Source of the DNA: Thermoplasmatales archaeon
GTDB taxonomy: Archaea > Thermoplasmatota > E2 > UBA202 > DSCA01
Direction: 5' to 3'
NCBI GenBank assembly: GCA_011049295.1
Contig: DSCA01000102.1
Coordinates: forward strand, 1 to 6,693
Length of the DNA stretch: 6,693 bases
Part shown: positions 1-5,050 of the stretch, one piece after another
How positions within the stretch are numbered: position 1 is the first letter of the stretch
Layout of the letters: each line of letters starts with the position of its first letter
Translations under genes and position numbers: made by a program
The notes under the pieces: generated by a model
What the model saw: only the letters and a program-made list of their open reading frames with translations
Told to the model about the DNA's origin: nothing
Database searches by the model: none

Positions 1-50
1 ATTTCCGGGCGGAATGAGAAACAGTCCGCACGCCAAAAGAAACCACAACC

Positions 51-78
51 TTTTATATACGGTGCGCTTTCTTTATAT
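51..78 (+). promoter_or_regulatory. Tandem archaeal TATA-like elements upstream of the small membrane protein gene
   Basis: Two AT-rich boxes lie in the first 100 bases: ttttatata at 51-59 and ctttatat at 71-78. Archaeal TATA boxes are centred about 26-27 nt before the transcription start. The first box would therefore start RNA near position 81, leaving a short leader that contains the purine-rich stretch gagagaggg (84-92). The second box would start RNA at or next to the ATG at 101, giving a leaderless mRNA. I cannot tell which is used. The remaining bases 1-50 show no complete gene; an upstream gene on the + strand could end at the stop codons at 15-17 or 80-82, but there is too little sequence to identify one. 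Confidence 0.45.
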
Positions 79-100
79 CTAGCGAGAGAGGGAAAACAGC

Positions 101-352
101 ATGGAAGTAGAGCCCAAGAAATGGAGACGATGGCTGTTTTATGTGGATATTGTGGTGGTGGCCGTGCTCATCATAGCCATCGTGTTTCTAGCGCAGGATG
201 CCTACTGGGCGGGGTACTGGCACGGCTCCAACGAAGAGATAGATTACCTGTGGAAGATAGCCCGGGATGTGGCCTTTCTGACGGGAGCGCTGGCCTGGCT
301 GTTCTACCGCTTCTTTAAGAACGAGTTTGAGGTGCTCCGGCACCCATGGTAA
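101..352 (+). CDS. Small two-helix membrane protein of unknown function
   Basis: This is an 83-residue protein I do not recognise. It begins with a charged stretch (EPKKWRR) followed by a strongly hydrophobic segment at about residues 11-31 and a second at about 54-72. The loop between them (32-53) is rich in Trp, Tyr and acidic residues, and the tail contains Arg and Lys. By the positive-inside rule both ends probably face the cytoplasm, with the aromatic and acidic loop outside. There is no signal peptidase site, cysteine pair or known catalytic motif. The ATG at 101 follows a purine-rich stretch and lies 26-27 nt from the centre of the second TATA box, which supports this start. The gene sits about 28 bp upstream of the SRP RNA on the same strand, but that RNA seems to have its own promoter. 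The membrane topology and promoter placement argue for a real gene. Confidence 0.7.
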   Translation: MEVEPKKWRRWLFYVDIVVVAVLIIAIVFLAQDAYWAGYWHGSNEEIDYLWKIARDVAFLTGALAWLFYRFFKNEFEVLRHPW

Positions 353-363
353 ACGTTATTAAA
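349..363 (+). promoter_or_regulatory. Probable promoter of the SRP RNA gene (BRE/TATA-like)
   Basis: An AT-rich box, ttattaaa (356-363), is preceded by the purine-rich gtaaac (349-354), resembling a TFB recognition element next to a TATA box. The box is centred near 359.5, which predicts a transcription start around 385. Helix 1 of the SRP RNA begins at about 382, within a few bases of that. The site overlaps the last codons and stop of the upstream membrane protein gene. It is the only AT-rich box in this short gap, but its match to the archaeal consensus is moderate. Confidence 0.45.
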
Positions 364-380
364 TCGGAGCGATATTAGGG

Positions 381-716
381 GTTTGGCTAAAGGTCATGGA
401 CTAGGCCGGGAGGCTAGGCGTCTCCTGCCACCGAAAAACGCCTTGACGTCGGGGCTGAAGTCACCGGGGCAGCATACCAGTTCCCTGGCGATCCAGCATT
501 GGACAATGAAATTCCGTCCCCTGGGACCAGAGGTGGTGGTTCCTGCCAGTCGGAGGGTTGGCAGCCCATCTTGGTTCCGGCCAAGGGGTCAGGCCCGGAA
601 GGGAGCAGCCCGATCGGGAACTCGTGGTGCTCAGGGGGTCACGGAATTGAGAAAAATGCTGGGCACGTCGCCACGGAACGGGAATGCTCACCTGGTACAT
701 GTCCATACCGGCTAAA
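381..716 (+). ncRNA. ffs: Archaeal signal recognition particle RNA (7S RNA)
   Basis: This is the RNA scaffold of the signal recognition particle, which binds SRP19 and SRP54 and targets nascent membrane and secreted proteins. The diagnostic helix 8 lies at 587-610, with GGAA tetraloop 597-600, 5' loop TCA and 3' loop AGCAG, the SRP54 site. Helix 6 pairs 544-551 with 556-563 and is capped by GGAG (552-555), the SRP19 contact. Helix 5 pairs continuously by eye: 510-517/641-648, 518-523/632-637, 493-500/655-662, 487-491/668-672 and 480-484/675-679. The ends pair as archaeal helix 1: 382-387/711-716 (one G-U), 392-394/707-709 and 396-401/701-706. The 5' part (about 401-445) fits the Alu domain. 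At about 336 nt it is slightly long for an archaeal SRP RNA. The exact ends are inferred from helix 1; the 3' end touches the next gene's start codon. Confidence 0.97.
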
Positions 717-2168
717 ATGGACGAGCGGCGGAAGGTTATAGAATACTTCCAGAAAAACAGCGTATTCATTCAGTCAGAGGCAGTGGATTTTATTGTGGAG
801 CAGGGGCAGTGTCTGCGTAATGCAAAAAAGGTTCTTGACTGCTATGATGAAAAGCCGCTCAACATACTGTTGGACGATGTACAGGAGATTTTGGATGGGA
901 GGCAGATAGCGGAGGTCAAACCCAAACCAATGAAGGCCCCGGTCACTTCCGGGAGCCACATTGAGATAATTGAGGACGTAACAGGCAACAGTTGCTGCGA
1001 GGGATCCATGTATGACTTTGCCACCCTGTTCAAAGACCGGTACGAGCGCCTCTACAACCTTCTGCACAGGCGCCAGGAAATGAAAAATGTGGTCCTCCTG
1101 AAAAACGCACGGCAGCGAGAGGGCGAGATTAGCGTTATCGGCATGGTAAGCGGCATTAACCGGAGTAAAAACGGGCGTGTGCTGGTTGACATCGAAGATG
1201 AAAGCGACACAGCCACGGTTTACATTCCTGAGGAAAAGATGGGCGTGGCAGCCTCGTTGGTGGAGGACGAAGTTATCGGCATAACCGGGAAAAGCGGGCG
1301 TGGGGGCCTTCTCATAGCAGAGAGCATTATACGACCCGACATACCGGTAAACAAAAAAAAACAGACTGCCTCCGGTGAGGGATATGTGGCATTCCTGTCA
1401 GACGTCCATATTGGAAGCAAAACATTTCTGCAGGAAGAGTGGCAGCACTTTGTTCGATGGGTGAGCGGCAAAGCGGGAAATGAGCGGCAGAGGAAAGTGG
1501 CCCAGGGAATTAAATACCTCATTCTGCCCGGCGACATCGTGGAGGGGATAGGCATTTATCCCCACCAGGAAGAGGATCTTCTCATCGAGGATATTTACGG
1601 ACAGTATGAGGCACTGGCCAGAGAGTTTCAGTCTCTCCCCGACCACATCACTGTTATTATGCAGCCAGGGAACCACGACGCGGTCCGGCTGGCCCTTCCC
1701 CAACCGGCGTTTGAAAATGACGTGCGGGATATTTTTTCCGACGTCAACGCATTGTTCATTGGAAACCCCTGCTATCTTTCGGTGGAGGGAGTAGAAATGC
1801 TGGTATACCACGGCCAGTCCCTCTTCGATTTTTCAACGCGCCTGGGTATTGACCAGAACAGACCAACCGACATTATGAAGATTATGCTGCAATGCCGCCA
1901 TCTGGCACCCGTTTACGGTGACGTCACTCCTCTCGCCCCGGAGCGAAAGGACTACATGGTCATCGATCGCGTACCCGACATATTTGTGACCGGGCACGTG
2001 CACACCACTGCCCTGGACAGATATCGGGGGGTGCTTCTCATAAATGCTTCAACATGGCAGGCTCAGACCGAATACCAAAAAATGATGAATTTTGTCCCCG
2101 ATCCGGCAAAAGTACCCATTGTGAACCTACAAAATGGACATGCCAGCCTTATGGATTTCGGCAGATGA
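717..2168 (+). CDS. polB: DNA polymerase D (Pol II) small subunit DP1, 3'-5' exonuclease
   Basis: DP1 is the proofreading subunit of the archaeal replicative D-family polymerase and pairs with the large catalytic subunit DP2, which is not in this window. The 483-residue protein has an N-terminal helical region (1-60), a linker, an OB fold at about 134-205, and a calcineurin-like phosphoesterase domain from about 222. The metal-binding motifs are intact: DVH (D229, H231), GD (D273), GNHD (N319, H320), YHG (H365) and GHVH (H427, H429). The C-terminal segment around residues 446-471 also fits the family, so the exonuclease should be active. I chose the ATG at 717. An in-frame ATG at 684 would add 11 residues encoded by the 3' strand of the SRP RNA, and the helical N-terminus typical of DP1 begins right after 717. 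There is no room for a ribosome-binding site outside the SRP RNA. Its length is within the family range. Confidence 0.95.
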   Translation: MDERRKVIEYFQKNSVFIQSEAVDFIVEQGQCLRNAKKVLDCYDEKPLNILLDDVQEILDGRQIAEVKPKPMKAPVTSGSHIEIIEDVTGNSCCEGSMYDFATLFKDRYERLYNLLHRRQEMKNVVLLKNARQREGEISVIGMVSGINRSKNGRVLVDIEDESDTATVYIPEEKMGVAASLVEDEVIGITGKSGRGGLLIAESIIRPDIPVNKKKQTASGEGYVAFLSDVHIGSKTFLQEEWQHFVRWVSGKAGNERQRKVAQGIKYLILPGDIVEGIGIYPHQEEDLLIEDIYGQYEALAREFQSLPDHITVIMQPGNHDAVRLALPQPAFENDVRDIFSDVNALFIGNPCYLSVEGVEMLVYHGQSLFDFSTRLGIDQNRPTDIMKIMLQCRHLAPVYGDVTPLAPERKDYMVIDRVPDIFVTGHVHTTALDRYRGVLLINASTWQAQTEYQKMMNFVPDPAKVPIVNLQNGHASLMDFGR

Positions 2169-2190
2169 CCCACACCCCCTTATTTCCACT

Positions 2191-2203
2191 GGAAACTTTA
2201 ATA
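2191..2203 (+). promoter_or_regulatory. BRE/TATA promoter of the hflX operon
   Basis: A purine-rich ggaaa (2191-2195), resembling a TFB recognition element, is directly followed by ctttaata (2196-2203), a good archaeal TATA box. The box centre is 27-28 nt from the ATG at 2227, the distance usual between an archaeal TATA box and the transcription start. No Shine-Dalgarno sequence stands before that ATG. The arrangement suggests a leaderless mRNA that starts at or next to the hflX start codon and probably carries all four downstream genes. Confidence 0.6.
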
Positions 2204-2226
2204 ACTACCCTACCCATTAAGCCGTG

Positions 2227-3501
2227 ATGGCCGATAAAACGGCACTCATCATCTCTCTTCACGACGACTGCAGCGAACTGGCGCATCTGGCTTCTTCCCT
2301 AGGGTACGCCGTGGACAGAATCTTCGTACAGCCGCGTCTCCACCCCGACGCCGCACGATATATCGGCCCGGGTAAAATAGCAGAGATAAAGGAGCACCTG
2401 GCCGACCACGACGTGGAATGCGCCATCGTAAACGGGGAGCTGCGGCCATCCCAGTGGTATAATCTGGAGCGGGACCTGCAGATACGCGTCTACGACCGCC
2501 TTCGCCTCATTCTTGATATTTTTGCCGACCGGGCTCAGCGCAAAGAAGCACGGCTGCAGGTTAAACTGGCGTCCCTCCGGTACGAGCGGCCGTACATTAG
2601 GGAGCTGATTCACCGAACGAAAACGGGCGAGCATCCGGGATTCCTGGCCGGCGGCGAGTACCAGGTGGCCAGCTACTATGAGAGGATAAAAAAGCAGATG
2701 AAGAATATAAAGGCGGAATTGACAAAAATAGAGGAGGAGCGAAAAGCCCGCCGCCAACACCGGCTCCACACGGGATTTTATCTCGTTTCTTTGGTAGGGT
2801 ACACCAATGCCGGCAAAAGCTGTTTGCTAAACCAGCTGACGGATGAAACGGTCAAAGTGGATGATCAGTTGTTTTCTACCCTCTCCACTACCACCCGCCG
2901 GCTGCAGCAGACAGATCACGACGGAATTATGCCTCTACTGGTCACCGATACGGTGGGGTTTATCCAAGATCTGCCGCACTGGATGGTGGATGCGTTTCAT
3001 TCCACCTTAGAAGAAATTGATCTATCTGATGTGATCGTGTTACTGGTTGATGCCAGCGACGACATCGAAGACATGCAGAGAAAGGCGCTCACCTCCCTGC
3101 AGGAAGTAACCAGCATGCACCACACCCCCAGCATCGTTATCGGATTTAGCAAGTCAGACCTGCTTACCCCTGAGGAGCGGGCGTCCAAACGGGAAAAAAT
3201 GCGGAGGGTGATTGGAGATAGGCCCTCCCTGTTTTTGTCGGCACGCACCGGCCACAACATTGACCGACTGATAGACATGCTCTATGCCATGCTGCCGGAA
3301 AAGATATACATGGAGATTACGTTTCCCTGCGCCATGAACGAAGAAAGCGTGGCTGCGGTGTTGCGAGAAAGCGTGGAATTGATTCGTATGGAAAACAGTG
3401 AAAAGGATAAAGCATATGTGTGCTGCAGTGACCGAATGAAAGAGAGCATCAAAGGACGGCTGGAGAAACAGGGACTGCAGGTCCGTTTTTGTAGGGAATG
3501 A
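2227..3501 (+). CDS. hflX: HflX family ribosome-associated GTPase
   Basis: HflX is a GTPase that binds the large ribosomal subunit; in bacteria it splits stalled ribosomes, while the archaeal role is less clear. The 424-residue protein has the HflX N-terminal domain with the signature YIGPGKIAE at about 45-53, then a charged helical linker (about 150-180) preceded by HPGFLAGGEYQV, an archaeal-looking version of the bacterial glycine-rich linker. The GTPase domain carries G1 GYTNAGKS (191-198), a Thr-rich G2 (about 217-224), G3 DTVGFIQDLP (241-250) and G5 SAR (338-340). G4 is SKSD (308-311) instead of NKxD. A C-terminal domain of about 60 residues follows. A GTG at 2224 lies directly before the ATG at 2227; I prefer the ATG because it fits the promoter distance. 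The stop overlaps the next start (ATGA), indicating translational coupling with the DUF357 gene. Confidence 0.93.
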   Translation: MADKTALIISLHDDCSELAHLASSLGYAVDRIFVQPRLHPDAARYIGPGKIAEIKEHLADHDVECAIVNGELRPSQWYNLERDLQIRVYDRLRLILDIFADRAQRKEARLQVKLASLRYERPYIRELIHRTKTGEHPGFLAGGEYQVASYYERIKKQMKNIKAELTKIEEERKARRQHRLHTGFYLVSLVGYTNAGKSCLLNQLTDETVKVDDQLFSTLSTTTRRLQQTDHDGIMPLLVTDTVGFIQDLPHWMVDAFHSTLEEIDLSDVIVLLVDASDDIEDMQRKALTSLQEVTSMHHTPSIVIGFSKSDLLTPEERASKREKMRRVIGDRPSLFLSARTGHNIDRLIDMLYAMLPEKIYMEITFPCAMNEESVAAVLRESVELIRMENSEKDKAYVCCSDRMKESIKGRLEKQGLQVRFCRE

Positions 3502-3722
3502 GCATGAGAGAAGAAAGAATAAAAAAAGACCTGGCCCTGTTCGAGCAGCATCTGCAGGGACTGGAGGACACAGAAGCAGTGGATATGGCCAAAAGATATT
3601 ATCGTGACGCCCAGCATTATCTGTCCAAAAAAGATTTTTTTACCGCCTTTGGATGTATTAATTATGCCCACGGACTTCTGGATGCCGTCCGGGTGTACAA
3701 TAGCGAAAAAAAGGGTGAGTAG
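3498..3722 (+). CDS. DUF357 family small helical protein
   Basis: This 74-residue protein matches the archaeal DUF357 family. Recognisable features are the tyrosine-rich central helix (KRYYRDAQHYL) and the segment ending in YAHGLLDA, which form a TPR-like helical pair. The function of the family is unknown. There is no membrane segment or cysteine cluster except one Cys at position 53. The ATG at 3498 overlaps the hflX stop by 4 bases. A second in-frame ATG at 3504 sits 6 nt after aggga (3493-3497), a weak Shine-Dalgarno, and would give 72 residues; that start is about as likely. The gene is packed between hflX and hypB with only 3 bases before hypB, so it is surely part of the operon. Whether it acts with HflX, with HypB or with neither cannot be told from the sequence. 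Confidence 0.85.
   Translation: MSMREERIKKDLALFEQHLQGLEDTEAVDMAKRYYRDAQHYLSKKDFFTAFGCINYAHGLLDAVRVYNSEKKGE
3713..3718 (+). promoter_or_regulatory. Ribosome binding site of hypB
   Basis: The sequence gggtga, located inside the last codons of the DUF357 gene, matches the archaeal anti-Shine-Dalgarno and lies 7 nt before the ATG at 3726. It fixes the hypB start. It is the clearest Shine-Dalgarno in the window, where several other starts have none. Confidence 0.6.
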
Positions 3723-3725
3723 AAC

Positions 3726-4376
3726 ATGCATAAAATAGAGGTTTCCATGAGCAGGGACTTATTTGCAGAGAACAAAAAAATTGCCGATGCGAACAATGTC
3801 CTTCTCAAAAAACACGGGGTTACTGCCGTCGATATCATGGGATCCATCGGCTCGGGTAAAACCCTGCTGATAGAGCGGATGATAGAGAAAGTTATTGGAA
3901 AAAAGCGCGTGGGGGTTATTGTAGGGGATGTCACCGGCGACGACGATTACAACCGGATAAGGCAGCACCATGTACCGGTGGTGAACATCAACACGGGGAA
4001 AGAATGCCATCTGGATGCCCATCTCATTGAGCATGCTCTCGAAGAATTGGATTTGGAGAACATCGACATACTGTTTGTGGAGAACATCGGAAACCTGGTG
4101 TGCCCGGCCGATTTTGCGCTGGGCTGCGATCGGAGGGGTGTAGTTATTTCGGTTACGGAGGGAGAGGATATGGTGCGCAAACATCCCTTGATTTTTCAGA
4201 TAGCGGACTTCGTGGTTATCAACAAGGTCGACCTTGCTCGGTATATGGATGTTGATATAAACCACATCACGCAGGACCTGAACAGAATCGCTCCTCAAAG
4301 ATACTTCCTTACCGATGCCAGGCATGACCAAGGTGTTGACGAACTGGTGCAGTGGCTGATATGGGAAAACGAGTGA
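3726..4376 (+). CDS. hypB: Hydrogenase nickel incorporation GTPase HypB
   Basis: HypB is a SIMIBI-class GTPase that, with HypA, delivers nickel to the large subunit of [NiFe]-hydrogenases. The 216-residue protein is the length of archaeal HypB and lacks the histidine-rich or CXXCGC N-terminal nickel motifs of some bacterial forms. Visible motifs are the P-loop GSIGSGKT (39-46), the GDVTGDDDYNRIR switch (67-79), the metal site GKECHLDAH (C94, H95) with its partner cysteine in ENIGNLVCPADF (C126), and the guanine motif NKVD (166-169). All residues known to bind the interface metal are present. The usual FDLGE after the third ligand reads FALGC here, an unusual change. The start has a good Shine-Dalgarno. 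The gene lies in an operon with hflX, DUF357 and traB rather than beside hypA. Its presence implies a nickel enzyme, probably a hydrogenase, elsewhere in the genome. Confidence 0.96.
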   Translation: MHKIEVSMSRDLFAENKKIADANNVLLKKHGVTAVDIMGSIGSGKTLLIERMIEKVIGKKRVGVIVGDVTGDDDYNRIRQHHVPVVNINTGKECHLDAHLIEHALEELDLENIDILFVENIGNLVCPADFALGCDRRGVVISVTEGEDMVRKHPLIFQIADFVVINKVDLARYMDVDINHITQDLNRIAPQRYFLTDARHDQGVDELVQWLIWENE

Positions 4377-5050
4377 CTTTGGTGGGGGTGGGCCACGTAT
4401 TCGATATTTCCGGGCAGGTAGCAGGCCTCATAGAGTATACATCCCCCGACGCCATAGCATTGGAACTGGACAGGAAGCGGCTGCAGGCATTGCTGTGTCC
4501 TTCTCGCCCCCGTCAACAGCCCTTTTTTTATACCCTGTTGGCCACTGCGCAGCAACGGATTGCCAAAAAATATGGCGTAACCACGGGCGCCGAGATGAAA
4601 GCGGCTTTATCTGCAGCCCAGAGGCGCCACATCGGCGTCATATGTATTGATATGGATGTCCATCTGTTGTTCGAAAAACTCTGGAAAAGAATGAGTTTCA
4701 AGAAAAAGATCTCTCTGGCATTGGGGGGCCTACTATCTTTCGGTATAAGAAAAAAGAGGGTGGAAGCAGAGGTGGCATCATTTGAGGCAGATCCCGTGTC
4801 ATACCTGGAGCAGTTAGACGCCCATTTTCCGGAGATGGCCAGCGTTTTCATAGATGAGCGCAACCGTTTCATGGCAGAACAGATAGAAAAGGCATTAAGC
4901 ATCTATGAGCACCTGGTGGTTTTTGTAGGGGAGGGACACCTCAGCGGTCTGGAATCTCTTCTGAAAGAAAAGACATCTGTTACCAGCATCCACCTTCGCC
5001 AATTGCGGGAAGATTCCTGGCGTCAGCAACTAACTGAAAGATATCCATGA
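4361..5050 (+). CDS. TraB/PrgY/GumN family protein (TIKI-like fold)
   Basis: This is a 229-residue member of the TraB/PrgY superfamily, named after enterococcal pheromone-shutdown proteins and related to the TIKI metalloproteases; the archaeal role is unknown. Both conserved GX2H motifs are present: GVGHVF near the N-terminus (about 9-14) and VGEGHLSG (about 189-196). The acidic/basic ELDRKR (35-40) and DERNRFMA (165-172) motifs also fit. A basic region near 105-135 has a short hydrophobic stretch (about 117-128) that is too weak to call a membrane helix. Some archaeal relatives are much longer with a multi-helix membrane tail; this one ends after the catalytic-like domain. I chose the ATG at 4361, which overlaps hypB by 16 bases. 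A GTG at 4352 would add three residues, and a GTG at 4373 overlapping the hypB stop (GTGA) is also possible. It is the last gene of the operon. Confidence 0.88.
   Translation: MGKRVTLVGVGHVFDISGQVAGLIEYTSPDAIALELDRKRLQALLCPSRPRQQPFFYTLLATAQQRIAKKYGVTTGAEMKAALSAAQRRHIGVICIDMDVHLLFEKLWKRMSFKKKISLALGGLLSFGIRKKRVEAEVASFEADPVSYLEQLDAHFPEMASVFIDERNRFMAEQIEKALSIYEHLVVFVGEGHLSGLESLLKEKTSVTSIHLRQLREDSWRQQLTERYP

Noticed and set aside
1..318. A reading frame open from the window edge to 318 on the + strand, overlapping the membrane protein
   Set aside because: Its translation is Cys-, Gly- and Arg-rich without domain character, while the frame at 101-352 gives a clean two-helix membrane protein. Without upstream sequence I cannot fully exclude a gene tail in the first 100 bases.
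383..715. A 110-codon open frame on the + strand between the membrane protein and DP1
   Set aside because: It lies entirely within the SRP RNA, whose helices are paired base by base; the translation has no recognisable domain.
684..716. An N-terminal extension of DP1 from an upstream ATG
   Set aside because: These bases form the 3' strand of SRP helix 1 and its approach, and the DP1 N-terminal helix begins after the ATG at 717.
461..769. A 102-codon open frame on the - strand over the SRP RNA and DP1 start
   Set aside because: It is the complement of the GC-rich SRP RNA and the true DP1 coding start, with no start signal or protein signature.
3759..4331. A 190-codon open frame antisense to hypB
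   Set aside because: HypB motifs on the + strand are complete and conserved; the antisense frame lacks any start signal or domain and is explained by codon bias of the real gene.
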